Positions 11,301-24,361 of a DNA stretch of 64,000 nucleotides are shown here, piece after piece. A program made the translations under genes and the position numbers. This DNA is from Lithospermum erythrorhizon. Taxonomy: Eukaryota; Streptophyta; Magnoliopsida; Boraginales; Boraginaceae. The notes under the pieces are model-generated. The model made no database searches. It worked only from the letters and a program-made list of their open reading frames with translations, and was not told where the DNA came from. Position 1 is the stretch's first letter, and each line of letters starts with the position of its first letter. The stretch lies in the NCBI GenBank assembly GCA_019722365.1, contig JADFUC010001777.1, positions 1-64,000 on the forward strand, written 5' to 3'.

Positions 11301-13052
11301 TGATGGAAAAATATGCATATTTCGAATAAAACCTTTAAACAAATAGGATACCAAGATCAACTTAATTGTCATAAAATCAGATCTAAATAATATATAACAA
11401 TATATTAATACGAGAGTACTTGATGTAGCGGAATAAAATCGCAGCCAGTTACTTTCCTGAAAACATCTTTGAATTTTAATCTGATAACCAGTAGTAGTGC
11501 CTACAGTTGATCCAGCGAAGGGTTGAATCCTATACTTGAGTTTGCTAGAATGCTTGGATAATTGGACGATAAAAATCAAAGTGACACTTTTTCAAGTTTC
11601 ACACTTGAATTTACACGGCTAAGCTAATGGGGAGGCAGAAAAACCTTTTGATGATTAGGTTTGATTGTTTTAATAATAACCTAATCATTCCCTTTAAATA
11701 GAATCTTATTATTTAACCTAAAAGCTCAACCGAATAGTTAATGAGCCGGCTCGTTTAATTAAACTAACTCGTTAAGTAAAATACTACTAACGAGTTATTA
11801 ACAAACTCAACTAACTATTTAATTAATTAAACTATCAAGTTAATTAATTCGAGTTCATCCAATTAATATTTTACATTATCAATGTAAAATCGATTGAACT
11901 TTTATTGATTACGATCAATTTCTCAATTTACCAAATATAGTTTTATTTCAAACATGAAATATAATTCAACGTCCTTTGTATGTGTGTGACCTTCTATGCT
12001 TTCGAATAATAGCGATCGTATAATAATATAATTGACCATTATTATTATACTTGATTATGCATAAGGATCACAACAGGCGCATAATCTCGATTATTATGTT
12101 GAGAACCCGACTAGTAATTACAATTCTTATTATTGAGCAATTTAGTTTTAGTAATGTCGTTAAGCCCAAGCTAGTAAATGAATTGGTACAACAATTGTAG
12201 CAACGGACATAATTCTTGAAACTGTATTCATTAAAATCTAACACTACCGGCGCCTTGGGCGATTACTTTACAACTCATTTTATCACGGATCTTTAGTCAC
12301 GAGTAAACATAAGAAGTGTGTCGCCAAGCTTGTGACTTTCTTTACTCGCTGAATTATTTCGGTACTATGGCTTTCCATAAAGCAATCCGTCTCGAAACTC
12401 ATTGAGAGGCACGAGATCTATAATGTATATTAAGGATGGATAAATTCCTTATAATATATCAACACCTACTTATATACTTACTATGTCACCTAACATATGC
12501 CGTTATGATGCCCGGCTTAAGGTAGGCGTTGTATACTCAAAACACAAACTCATATATAACATAGATAGTTAAATCACCTTGAGTCTAAGTTGCTAAACTT
12601 AACTATTCTAAGCAAATATCATAGGACATAGATATACGTATCTTCTATGATTTTGCGGTGGTCAAATCAAGCTCCTCGGTGTATGCAAGCCAGCGGACAT
12701 AAGATTGATTAAGCTTACAAACTCCATGATCCAAGAAAATCGATCATCAGTGTCCAATATTAGTCGTCAAATGCCCTGAAAATGCTTGAGCTATCGACAT
12801 CGACCCGAGAATGGCTATCTTATGTTTCTAAACTTGAAGAGTTCTCTTGTCGGCTTAACTCGAGTTTTCTACAGAAACTCTGATTAGCCTAGAAAATTTC
12901 ATTTTCACTCAAACGAGGATACAACGGGTTATATGTAAATTAATATATATAAACGGATAAACATAACAAACAAATGTATTGATATATAAAAACCGTAATA
13001 TTGATTATTTGTTCACATAACGAAAGATACATGGCTCAGCCTAAACCTAACA
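11301..13052 (-). repeat. 3' LTR of copia element C
   Basis: On the minus strand it begins TGTTAGGTTTAGGCTGAGCC at 13,052, preceded by a short purine-rich stretch, and ends ...CATCA at 11,301. The half nearer 11,301 is repeated at 20,690-21,590. The length of 1.75 kb suits the larger copia lineages. Confidence 0.65.
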
Positions 13053-13255
13053 CCCGGCTGCGACATTTGTCTAAATCAATGTTACATTTGCATGCTCATC
13101 ATGCTACTGCTGAGGTAGTGGTTTGGTAAAAGAATTCGGCAATATTATCCTCGTTTCTCACTTTTGCATACTTTGATATCGCCTCACATTAAGCATGTCT
13201 AATCGGGAGTGATACGTTAGGGTAAGTGCTTAGATTTGTGTGATGTGCTCGGGGT

Positions 13256-13455
13256 TCATGGCTTGTGATAGCACCCCGGTATTGTCAATAACCATTCCAC
13301 TTGGCCGCCCGATACTGAGCCTGACTCGAGCTCGATCCACGAAGATTTCTTAATCCCAACGAAGCTTAACTGCCGTCGATCTTTATGATGTGCTCGAATA
13401 CATAGTAGAATCGGCTCTGATACTACATTTGGAACTTCTCGAATCTTGCTCATAC
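13256..13455 (-). other. Inserted leader fragment with a primer-binding site
   Basis: Plus-strand GGCTCTGATACTA at 13,413-13,425 is the reverse complement of TAGTATCAGAGCC, close to the tRNA(Met) primer-binding site. The minus-strand sequence after it (GATTCTACTATGTATTCGAG) resembles a retrotransposon leader rather than copia RNase H. It sits inside the RT/RNase H end of element C, so it looks like a fragment of another element. Confidence 0.4.
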
Positions 13456-13559
13456 GTTAAGACAAAACATATCCGGACTAGGAGCGGTAGTCATCTTTGT
13501 CGGTTGAAAACTTAGCATCGGTGTGCCGGTAACGATAGCTCTTACGTCTCGCGTATACG

Positions 13560-14470
13560 AGAATACACATATTTAGTTCTTCTTAGATACTTTAAGATGT
13601 CCTTAGCTTGCAATCCGGTGTGGCTCTACTTTGGATTAGCTTAGTATCGGTGGTAGCACTTGGTGCATATGACACATCAAGTCGTGTGCACATCATGGCG
13701 ACCACATGATGGTTGACAACCAAAGCGTAGGTATGTCCGCCATGCTTGTTCATCTCGGCATAGTGGTGGGACACTTTGTGACTTGCGAGTTGAACTCCGT
13801 ATCTCGTAAGAATTATCGCTTCTTGGAATCATTCATTTTAAACGCTGCGATACCTTATTGATATAAGTGTCCTCTCAAGTATGATCAGCAGGTTATTTCG
13901 ATCTCGATGAATTTTGATTCCGATAATATATTGTGTTTCACCTAAGTGCCGTGAGAAATATTTACCACAACCCAATCCTTGGCGAGTTTAGTAACTATGC
14001 ATTGTTTCCAATGATTAGTATGTCATCGACATACATAACTCCGACTCACCTTCTTGTATACACAAGATTCTTCTTTGTTTCTGGTGAATCCAAAATCTTT
14101 GATTGATTCATCAAAATGGAGATTCCAACTGCGGGATACTTGCTTGAGACCATAAATGGACCTCTGTAGCTTATAAACCTTCTTAGGTCTTTTGGGACAT
14201 ATAAAGCCTGGAGGTTGTACCATGTACACATCTTCCTCAAGATTTCCATTCGAAAAACCGGTCTTTACATCCATTTGTCATATCTCATAGTCATGGAATG
14301 CAGCGATGAAAGATTATCGGATGGACTTAAGCATAGCCAGCGAGGTGATAGGTTTCATCATAGTCAATGCCATGAACTTGCTTGAAACCTTTCGCCCACG
14401 AAGCCTTATTGAAAACATCGATGTTTCCATCTTTGTCGTGTTTTCTTTAAATACCCGTTTACCTTTCGAT
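13560..14470 (-). pseudogene. Ty1/copia reverse transcriptase, element C
   Basis: Minus-strand pieces in order: DGNIDVF...KGFKQVHGIDYDET (about 14,430-14,330), MDVKTGFSNGNLEEDVYMVQ with PKKVYKLQRSIYGLKQ (14,274-14,100), MCTRLDVSYAPSATT (about 13,700-13,640) and KDILKYLRRTK (about 13,600-13,560). These are the classical copia RT blocks, and they are broken by frameshifts. Confidence 0.85.
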
Positions 14471-14796
14471 GGGGCGAACCCCATTGGGTAAAGCTAACAG
14501 GACGAGCCTTATTTTTTTGTACATCGAGATCCGTCTCGGACTTATTGGTATCGACCATTTATTAACATCTTTGTTACTTATTGCCTCCTCGTGGCAAGAG
14601 TAGGCTTGTCCTTTCGATCATGAAAGATTCACCAAACTAGCAGTGCGATTCTTGACTGAGTGAATATCTTAAAGGTTGGTTCTTCCACAACTACGTGGAT
14701 CAAAAATTTCTTGATGTCGTTAATCTGTCCTACACACTATGTGTATTGGCCGGTCGCCGTCATCTTGAGTTTCCCTCAAGGTGAACATCAACTAGT

Positions 14797-17041
14797 ATAA
14801 CGACCCGCCCAAGTCGTGCGCCCCTGAGGTTAGAATGGAGTCCCAAATCCGGCCACGAGTCACAATCGATGGATGACTCGATTTTGAAGAAACTTGTCTT
14901 GAAACAACTCGACAAAATAATATACAACTAACGACAAGCAGCTTTTTAGAAAAAGGATCCATCGTGGTGTTCTAACCACATATTAACAACTTGACATCTG
15001 ACATAACTCAGTATCGATACAATAACTACAACAACAAGTATCTCAAAATAGCCTTTCGGACAACAACCACAATCAACAAAATAAAAGGCGTGAGGATCAA
15101 AAAGCGCCACCGCCGCTACTTGAAAGCTGCCCGGCACAAACACCTGCAGAAGAAACCCGTCGAAAGAACAACACCACCTATAAACCTAGCAATAAAATTA
15201 CGCCCGTAAGCGAATAGAAGTGTAAAATTGCGAAGCTTAGTGAATATATATCTCAGAATGAAATCAACTTCCAATCACATGATAGTGTATCAAAGTAATT
15301 AATATTTCATACGATAGATAAGTGGTATATGATATTATTCAAGCTTAGAGATGCTTAATATAAAGTTACAAGTAGTTTTAAATTTATCATTTTCATATGG
15401 TCATAAATTATTACTAGCAGAATTATCCAAAATGATGGCAATCAACAACAACATACGTATATCTCGAAAAAGCGTAACAACCGCGCCTTGATCGCCTTAC
15501 TCACATCCTTGCGACCACGGCGACACATGACCTGTATTAGGCAAGCTGTGGCCAGCCATTTCAGCTTGATAGTATCAAGTATTTCGACAACTCGACAATA
15601 GTATCAACTCGACAACTCGACAATAGTATCAACTCAGCAATATGATATCAACTCAACAACTCACAACTCGACAACCACAACTCGATATAACTCCGGGTTT
15701 CTACAGCAATGTAATATAATCAACCTCGACACAGGAGAAACTTATGCCGGTCGACATAAAATTTATCACACCCGAATCGTAGCAGTGCGAAGCAATCACT
15801 TAGAATGCGTTACTAGATACGAGGAAACTCGCCCAAATCGTACTAGGAGCGAAGCAAGATACCCGGATAAACAACTCAAGCGACAACGCGTATTTCATAT
15901 ACGACTCAACTGACTCCTCAGCTTACGGGCGACATAAGACCCTGAAACACAAGCAGCGACTTCGACCATGACGCTAATCAACATATAATTCAACACAAAA
16001 TCACATATATACACATACACATACACGTATCCGTAATCAAATAGTTAATGTGAGTAGAGATAGATACTCGGCGGCTAGCCTAAATAAAATCTCTCGCGCA
16101 ATCCGCAGCGGACGCTCCCTTGACCGACACCTAAAAACATTCAAAATTATAATTACTACTTATAGCGCAACTAGTAATATAGATTACACCTATATATATA
16201 ATCGTATTGATAGTCCCGAAACCCGACAAAAAGTTCCCTGTCGCTATTCGACTTAAGTTAGCAACCTTTCCCCATTAATGATCGAGTTCGATTACTAGTT
16301 TCAAAGGTCACTAGCGTTCGATATAACGACTAATCATCACATTTACGGCCATCTTTGTCCGCGAATCAATTCGCTGTTCAACCTGAAACTTGTAATATCC
16401 GAACATTCTCTAATCACCTAAAAATAACAACTTACACCTCGAAAACAATCCTAAATAAGATCCACGAATACACTTCTATCATTTAAACCCACGTTTTAGA
16501 AAAAAGTCAACAAAAGTCAACTATAATCCTCGACATTTTCAACCCTATAAATCGATAATTATGTCAGCTCTTATCACGATAATCCTAAGCTCAATGCTTA
16601 ATTCTATAGCATAATAAACTTAGCTCAAAGTCAACTCAAATTCCCAAAAAGTCAACATCCTTGAACTCAAGAAATACTCCAAAAGGTCGAACTTTGCTTT
16701 TACCTCGACACGTGAGGTGACTGGGGAAACTCTCCGAGTACGTGACAGCTTCGCCAAATGAGGAAGAAAATGGAAGAAATTTTGAGGGAAGCATGGAGGA
16801 GTTCGGCCCTTTGAAAGAAGAAGAAAGAAGATGATTTGGATGAGGATAAGGCTAATGGATAAGTATAAGAAAGTCCCGTGGGGTCCGCACAAAAATATCT
16901 CAAGAATTGCTCACTTTCTCGTTCGGTTTTCGGTTTAGTTTCTCGTCTCGGTTTAACAACACCACTCTAACATAAATTTAACTTCTAACCCCACATAATA
17001 TTACAATAATACTACCATGCGGAGCAGGTTATTATTGTAAT
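14797..17041 (-). mobile_element. Chromovirus LTR without internal domains, inserted in copia element C
   Basis: In reverse complement it matches the LTR at 4,974-7,398. Its end reads AACCTCAGGGGCG...GGGCGGGTCGTTAT, like the 3' LTR end at 7,398. Its interior has GCGGACCCCACGGGACTTTC, like TGCGGACCCCACGAGACTTT at about 5,260. About 150 bp near its 5' end appear deleted. Copia sequence lies on both sides, so the LTR is nested. With no internal domains it is best read as a solo LTR left by LTR-LTR recombination; a target-site duplication could not be confirmed. Confidence 0.7.
15583..15690. repeat. Tandem repeat in the nested LTR
   Basis: Imperfect copies of CAACTCGACAATAGTATCAA and shorter CTCGACAA words repeat across about 100 bp. 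Confidence 0.6.
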
Positions 17042-17280
17042 ATTATTAGAAACACTAAATAAATCACAATTGAAGAGAGTTTTCTCTCTTGATTTCATTG
17101 GACATTTATTAAGTGTGAGTGGTGTGCTTTGTAGTGCATATCCCGAGAAATTAGCGGTAAGATCGAGATAGGCTCGTCAAGATTGAACCGTGTCAGCGAG
17201 GTTTGACTTCTCCTTTTTAGACATCTCACCGTTGCTTGGCCAGTTGTGAAACAATACACACTCTCTAAGATAATTATTGA

Positions 17281-18015
17281 ACTCGTGACTCAAATATTCT
17301 CTCACTTTGCTCGGTGAAAAATCTTGGTCTTGTTCAATTGATTTTATAGAATTTCAAGGATTCGTGTTGTGTCTCGTCGGATACATAATCATATCTGCAT
17401 ATTTGTCGGTAAATGTAATGAAGTAATTATAACCATCTCTTTGTATATGTGTTCATTGGCCCATACGTCGGTGTGTATGATTCCTAATAAAATCAACGCC
17501 CTTTCGGTGAATCCGATTGAAGGTGATTTGGTCATTGCCGATAGGCAAGATTCACACTTATCATATGATTCATAATGAAACCTTCAAGTATTCCACGAGT
17601 GAAGTTTCTTGATCTGATTCTTGTTTATATGACCCTGTCTGCGATATGTAGGTGTGTAGGTTTTTAAGTCTTTTGAGAACATTTCTTTTAGATTAATGTT
17701 ATATTCTTTCACATAGATGTGTCACAAAACATATGAGCCATTTTGGATTAGATCATTTACCATGTTATACCATTCTAGAGATCCCTAAATGCATTGGGAT
17801 CAATCGGAATGGATCCTAAATGCATTGGGATCAATCGAAAATGAAAAACCTTCATTATTCAAAATGGAAATGGAAATAATATTTATGCTTATAGCGAACC
17901 GCACTAAAAATTGTTTAAATTTAAAAGCTTGACCCGTAGGCAAATTCAAACTAATGGATCCTCTTGCCGAGAGGGGCAGCGCCGTCAGCGTTGTTCGCAC
18001 ACTTAGATCCATCAA
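17281..18015 (-). pseudogene. Ty1/copia protease end, gag-pre-integrase and integrase start, element C
   Basis: The minus strand reads LNLPTGQAFKFKQFL...INIISISILNNEGFSFSID (about 17,960-17,810), the GAG-pre-integrase lead-in. It then reads SYDKCESCL (about 17,570) and GYNYFITFTDKYADM (about 17,440-17,400), the integrase zinc region and core start. Frameshifts separate them. These blocks lie upstream, in minus orientation, of the RT at 14,470, as expected once the nested LTR is removed. Confidence 0.75.
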
Positions 18016-20689
18016 CTCCTCTTTCGAGTCTTCTCTTTAGTTCTACTGCGTTACAACAAATATCGTAACGCGTGATGTGAAGCACCACAGTAGAATTAGA
18101 ACTTGTATATTAATATGCATATTAAAGTTCATCTTATACGATTGATCATCTTAAAGTAGAATTAGAATTTGTATATTAAACTTATGCATTAAGTGATCAT
18201 CTTATGCAGTTCGTTTAGAGATAACTCAAACTTATGCATATTAAAGTTCATGACAAATTTATCTGGAGAGATTTCAGGATAAGGTCTATAGCCAGTTCTT
18301 CAATCTTGGTGCCAGGCGTTAAGTCGGGTTGACCAAACCTATCATTTAATGACATGTGGGCTTGCGGCACAATCCGTTCCCGACTTGCGATCAGTAGGAA
18401 ACCTGAGACGGTGTCATATCTCTCATTGCTTTGCTTCTTTTAGAATAACTCGTCGAGTTCTTAGGTATCTTATGCATTCACATTTTCATATTGAATTTGG
18501 GCAGGTTCCATATTAGCTAGCATAAGACATTTAACATCTGACATCCAGACATTAGCTTTCTAGTTTTTATTTCCCTATTAGTAGCGGTGTCATTTGGTTT
18601 GGATAGAGCCTTAGTATTCAACACATATTACATTCTCTCTGGCGAGAACAATCCTCAAGTTCGAGACCGGTCATCAAGTTTAGTTGTTAATTTTGCACTT
18701 TTCAAATTAATAAATCAGGCAGTTTTAGGTGTGTTAGGGCAGCCATTTCAATTCTACAAGAATAAGTATGTAAAAGACAATAGTTTAGTAATCTATCATG
18801 TTAAACACTTACAAAATAAATTGTAAAGTAATACCAATACTCAAAATCTCACAAAATGTATTAGTATGCAAGATCTACTATGCTAGGATTTCAAAGCGAC
18901 AGCATTGCATATATTTGAAAAACTAACACATCGATGGAGTTAGCCCAACCAACTATGTAAAACACGGTATAACTCTTACGTATTTAAGCATTAATGCATA
19001 GGATGCTACTAGCAATTGTATCACTGAGCCCACAACGTTAGTGGAACTCACCGGTTAAGCAACCAATTTAACAAATTTGTTACTTGGAATGGTCATCTGA
19101 AAGACCACAAAGTTAGTGGAAATCGCACAAGCGATCCATTGTCGTACATCACGTATGTAGTACCGCAGCGCGGTGTGCCGGTGGTCGTGATAAGTTATAA
19201 CTTTAAAATTGGCTTGAGCCGTTGCTTAAATTTTAGTAGTGAGACTAATATCATTTGATATTTATTTAACATGTTATACATCACATACTCAAATAATATG
19301 CACATCGTGAAAATAAAACAAATAATACGCATTAAGAAGATATATGATATGATCCTAAAAAATATAGACCTATTACAACACTTTTCAAAGTCTTATATTC
19401 TTCAACTTTTGGAAACTTCCAAGTTTGTCAAGTGTTGTCTTGGTGAAACGCCATCTTCAATGCCTCAGCGGTAGTACATTTGTTACTAACCCAACTAAGA
19501 CAACCGTAGGCATGTGGGTGAAAAAATAAATAAATCGACTCTGCGGAGTCGTTTACAACAAATAAGCAGTTCGCGCACCCTATTTAAATAAAATAAAAAA
19601 CTAGGTCATATCAATATATCCCTTTCCATTCCCATTACAATGTATATAAGGCAAAATAAATCACATAAACTATGCATTTATTAAATATACATTCAATATG
19701 GAAAAGGAAAAAATCATGCAATAAATGAATGTCCATGCAAAAATATATAATCAAAATTAATTAATACATATATATATATGAAAATCTGTCCAATAATTAT
19801 TACAATAATTATTTTATGCATATATAATAATATAAATACTTGCAAGTAATTATATTTATTATATATTCAATAACTAGATAATTATTATGTTTATCCTTTT
19901 AATAAATAAATAACTAAAAGGTTAATTATTAAAAGGAATAATTGAATTAAATAAAATCATTTTAAATTGGATAATTACAATTACCATAATTTAATATATG
20001 ATATTTATTCATAAGAACCTGAAATTAAAATTACCATAATTTTTGAAAAACCTAAAACTAGTTTTTTAAAATGGATTGGGCTTTTTCAAAAACCTAAAAC
20101 TGAACACACTCGCCCTTTAGCTTCTAGGGGGAGGCGATAAACTTTCTAACGCCACGGAACTACCCGAAGGTGGCGGGACGCTTGAAAATGCACATGCGAG
20201 GGAGGCGTGTTCGTTTTTGGTAATTAATTTCTAGTTTTACCTTTTAATTCAATCTTTTTCAAAAAAAATATTTTGAGGGCTTTAAACTACTCAAAAAATT
20301 CTGATTTTCACAGCAAACAATTTCATAATATTCTTAAGAAATCCAAATTTTGAATGAGGTGTTCTATGTAACATACAGTTTCTGAAAAAATTATTAGATT
20401 CGAAAACTTTTGAGTTTAAGCCTTTTAAATACAATTAACTTTAAATTAACTAATTAAAATAATTGTAAACCCTTTTAAAAATCAGCAAACAATTATATTA
20501 ATCATCAAAAGATCAAAATATGTAATTTTGATGTACTTGAATATATAAACACATTTTATAAAAATAACATGGTATACAATTCATACTATATATTTATACA
20601 TAAATATATAAACATAAATTTTTATATAAATTCATAAAACATGATTTAAAATAATACTAGATCGATTTTATACAAATTAAACTTGCTCA
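18016..20689 (-). other. Decayed 5' interior of copia element C, no readable domain
   Basis: By position this should hold gag and leader of element C. No gag motif or zinc knuckle could be read. From about 19,560 the sequence becomes very AT-rich, interrupted at 20,100-20,220 by a GC-richer patch. Confidence 0.45.
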
Positions 20690-21590
20690 TGATGCGTGGA
20701 AAATGTACATATTTCGAATAAAACTTTAAACAAATAGCGTACGAAGATCGATTTAATTGTCATAAAAATAAGATCTAAATAATATATAATATATTAATAC
20801 GAGTACTTACGGTGCTGACGAGAATAAATCACCAACGATTGCTTTCCGAAGCCTCATTGAATTTCAATCTGGCATTTCAAGCTGGTAGTGTCTAGTTGAT
20901 CATGCAGGGAGGGTTGAATCTTATACTTGAGTTTGCTATAACGCTTAGATAATCGGACGATAAAAATAAAAGAGAAACTTTTTCAAGTTTCACACTTGAA
21001 TTTACACGGCTAGGCTAATGGGGAGGCGTGAAAAAACCTTTTGATGATTAGGTTTGATTATTTTTATAATAACTGTCATCCTTTTAAATAGAATCATATT
21101 TAACCTAAAGTCCAACCAAATAGTTAATGGCGGCTCGTTTAATTAAACTAACTTCATTTAAGTAAATACTAGCGAGTTATTAAAACTCAACTAACTATTT
21201 AGTGAATAAACTATGAAGTTAATTAATTGAGTTCATCAATTAATAATTTATATTATCGTGTAAAATTCACGATTGAGACTTTTATTGATTACAATCAATT
21301 TCTCGATTTACCAAATATAGTTTAATTTCATACATGAAATATAATTCAACATCCTTTGTATGTTGTGATAACTCTAGGCTCGAATAGCGGCGGCCGTATA
21401 ATATAATTGACCGTTATTATTATTATAATGCATGGGATTTAGCGATGCGGCATAATCCCCATTGATATCATGAGAACCCGACTAGTAATTACAATTACTA
21501 TTATTGAACAATTAGTTTTAGTAATCTTATTTAACTAAACTAGTATTAAATGAATTATTCACAGCAAATTATCATGACGGACAGCAGGAT
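20690..21590 (-). repeat. 5' LTR of copia element C (truncated)
   Basis: About 900 bp in direct repeat with 11,301-12,230, with numerous substitutions and small indels. The match stops abruptly near 21,590, although the other LTR continues to 13,052, so the distal half is missing or replaced. Confidence 0.65.
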
Positions 21591-21599
21591 GGCCCGTAT

Positions 21600-22260
21600 C
21601 ATTTATTTAACCCGTATTAGTACTTACGCATTTCTTGTGTAACCTACATTCTTGATTTCTTAAGAATGGATGAACAAAAAATAAGTCCTGAGTTTTTAAA
21701 TAGGTTAAATCCTTCTTTATATGATCATCGTGTTTATGGTAGCAAATGCCCTTATTTGAAGGTTGCGAGTCTTGAGCGTCAGGGTCGTCAGCGCCCATTC
21801 CTCACAGTTGCGTCTTCAGATTCTACAAACTCGTCATCCGCGAGTTCTCCTACTCATCATTCGCCAGTTTTGGACAAAGATGTCTCGAAAATTGTGATTG
21901 TAACAAGTGTTGACGTCACAACGCTTTAGGACTCTATAAAGGCATTGCCCGTGCCCACTTTTGGCACTTTCATTTCTAGATGTTTAGCAAAGTAACCTCC
22001 GAAATCCCTCTTTTCTCCTAAATATTCCCAAACTCTGTTTTTTATGAATTCGGTTGTTGAAATCCTCGTTTCTCTTTCGAGAATGCGTTGTTTTCTGTTC
22101 AATTATTGTCTTCTTTGCTTTTATCTTTCTACAATCTTCGTATTTTTGATAGTTGAATATGAATCATTTTCTTTTGGATTTTATGGATTTTCGGAGTTTT
22201 GGGTAGTAGATTTTCTTTAGCGTTATATTTTGCATTGATTCAACAAATAAGGTAGTAGAA
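21600..22260 (+). repeat. Unclassified dispersed repeat with promoter-like part
   Basis: A frame at 21,666-21,929 encodes a Ser/Thr-rich 87-residue product, and CTCTATAAAGGC follows at about 21,931. The segment at 21,740-21,900 shares blocks such as ATGCCCTTATTTGAAG with 37,170-37,330, so it belongs to a dispersed family. It resembles the start of a retroelement LTR or leader; no domain was recognised. Confidence 0.45.
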
Positions 22261-22799
22261 TTGGATTCTCACATTTATCTCGGACAGTGGTGGTTTCCGC
22301 GAAAGCAAGAGAGGATATCGCCGAGGAATTGAATGTCATTTCCCTCACGAACATGTCGTTTCACTCGAGGACCAAATTCCACCTCACGCGTTGAGATCAC
22401 AGGAAAAACTCTGAAGGGTGATTCGCTTGTGAGAACCGGAAGGAGGCGTAATGGTTGAGCCATTACCCAGCCTATGATGGGAGGCACCTTGGTCTTCCCT
22501 ACACCATTCCACCCAACCTAGAGGTGAAGAGCAAAATTCACGGAATTAACAGGAGTTCCCACTTTCATGCAATAAAGCCTCTACTTTCGAGGAAGGTCGT
22601 GGCTCAATACAAAGATTTGAAAGATCCCTCGCTATCTTTTCCCAATCCGCCAATCACATCACCGGTCGTCTCTTATTTTATCCCTGATCACTTTTGTATG
22701 CATTTTAACTATCTTTTTAACCATGCTCATTCCATAACTCGTAGGTTGTAAATGGGGCTTTTTATGCTTCGCCCGAGCGTCAGATCATCGCTCGCGTAA
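22261..22799. other. No recognised gene
   Basis: A plus-strand frame of 98 codons (22,455-22,751) has no motif that I recognise. It precedes the coiled-coil pseudogene and may be part of the same transposon-derived gene. Confidence 0.4.
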
Positions 22800-23276
22800 A
22801 CAAAAATGCCCTTCATCAAGTTGATCTTTTAAATAAGAGAATGGCAACGAAGAACTCGCTCACCAAGGATAAGGATGAGGAGTTATCTGCCAAATAGATA
22901 GAACTTGATGGGCTCTCCAAGATGGTGGAGGAGCGAAACAAAAGGGTTGAGGTTGTGCTCATGGAGCTTGAAAGGGAAAAGGTTGTAGTTGCAGAGACGA
23001 AGAAGGCTTGGGGCGGTTGAAAAGCGGTCTGCCCGAGGCTCGTAGGAGGAGCTTGACAAGCTTATGCCGATGAGATCATGAAGGCCACGAGGCTGGAGCG
23101 AGCAAGAAGTGGAAATGGCCACAGGTATGCGACATGGAAGCAAGAGTGGAGTGCATTTGCTATGCCAAGGAGGTTCTCATGGCTTTCATGAACAGCCTTG
23201 ATGCCCAGCCAAAATACGCCCTTGAATGTGCCTCCTACCTAAACCTCTTTGTCAATGCTTGTAAGGACAAAATATA
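22800..23276 (+). pseudogene. Coiled-coil protein fragment, probably retrotransposon-derived
   Basis: The plus strand reads, with one in-frame stop and a frameshift, NKNALHQVDLLNKRMATKN, then LDGLSKMVEERNKRVEVVLM and ELEREKVVVAETKKA. After the shift it reads VCDMEARVECICYAKEVLMA and YALECASYLNLFVNACKDK before a stop. The heptad-like Leu/Val spacing and high Glu/Lys content indicate a coiled coil. Such proteins are common as gag-like or extra frames of plant gypsy elements; that origin is an inference from the neighbouring gypsy remnants. Confidence 0.5.
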
Positions 23277-23740
23277 AGGCTGAGTAGGCACAATGAAGAG
23301 AGCGATAACCACCTTGGCCAGTTCAGATCAATATCTTTGGATGTTCCACGAGTTCCCACTGATGAGCTTGTTGGTGAAGAAGGTGGTGAAGAGGATGTTG
23401 AACTCCCTAGCGATGGTCGCCTAGCGATGGTCGCTCTTCCCGACCTAGTTTTTAGTTTTAGGTAACGCTTTTTTGTAATGGTTTTTTTTTACTGAACAAT
23501 TTTCATTAATGAATTATTAGTTACTTTTTCTATCTTTTGTTTTATGCAGTTTTATTTTATCATATTAAGTAAATACATTTATATACCACAACCCCACTTG
23601 TGGTAGTTGAACTACCATCGAAGGGACTATCCTGTTTCTTGACTTCGAGTAAAACCGAGTCAAACACTTGTGAGCAAGTTTATCTATGAGGGGTAGGATT
23701 CGCCTTGTGATAGTTGAGTTGTTCTTGTTGGGTTTTCATC

Positions 23741-24361
23741 TTATATTTCCAACAGTTCTCTCATTCGCTGATCATTCTCCTCTTCGTTGAACCTTATTTG
23801 ACGGTATGTGGGTAACCCAGCCTCCATAGGAAGCACTGCTTTGTAGCCATATACAAGGTTGAAGGGAGTTTCTCCTATTTCATGTGAAGGGGTTGTTACA
23901 CGTGAGCGTATAGAACAAGCGGGAGTTCGTCGATCCATTACCTCGCTTCTTTGGTTAGTTTGCTACATATTCTTTTTAATGCCTTTGAAAAGTATGTGAT
24001 TCATCACTTCAACTTGGTTATTGCACTATGGATAATCGAAAGGTGAAAACAATTGGTCTATGTTGTATTTCATGAGAATTTGTATTTCTTGGCTCTGTGG
24101 GATCCAATTTATCAAACACCGGTATGTGGTATCCAATCGATAACATGTTTCCATAGGTAGGGCCAAATGTTATCGGTTTCATTCTTTTAAGGGCGCATCT
24201 TGCCCATTTGCTAAAATAATCCAAATGCCTTGGCTACGTACTCGGCTCCGCGGCTTTGTGATTACCCGCAGAATTGATACCCCACATAGCAGCAGTCTTG
24301 GATTCAATATGGCGTCATTGAGGTGGTAGGTTGATGTTATACCGATCCCATCCTTTGACAC
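23741..24361 (-). pseudogene. Integrase core, Tat-like gypsy
   Basis: The minus strand reads DYFSKWARCALKRM at about 24,220, the start of the catalytic core, and near the low end GETPFNLVYGYKAVLPMEAG then FNEEENDQRMRELLE. These are typical of the Tat-group integrase core end. The frames are interrupted several times. Confidence 0.8.

Larger units (their letters stand above)
11301..21590 (-). mobile_element. Ty1/copia retrotransposon C, split by a gypsy LTR
   Basis: Direct repeats at 11,301-13,052 and 20,690-21,590 share about 0.9 kb, for example TTTCAAGTTTCACACTTGAA and GAACCCGACTAGTAATTACA. They flank copia domains in minus order: gag-pre-integrase and protease end (18,015-17,700), integrase start (17,575-17,281) and RT (14,470-13,560). 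The interior is interrupted by a reverse-oriented chromovirus LTR at 14,797-17,041. The upstream LTR is cut off at about 21,590. All coding parts are frameshifted. Confidence 0.7.

Noticed and set aside
13413..13425. Possible tRNA gene fragment
   Set aside because: The match is to the 3' tRNA-complementary primer site of retrotransposons only; no cloverleaf or A/B boxes around it.
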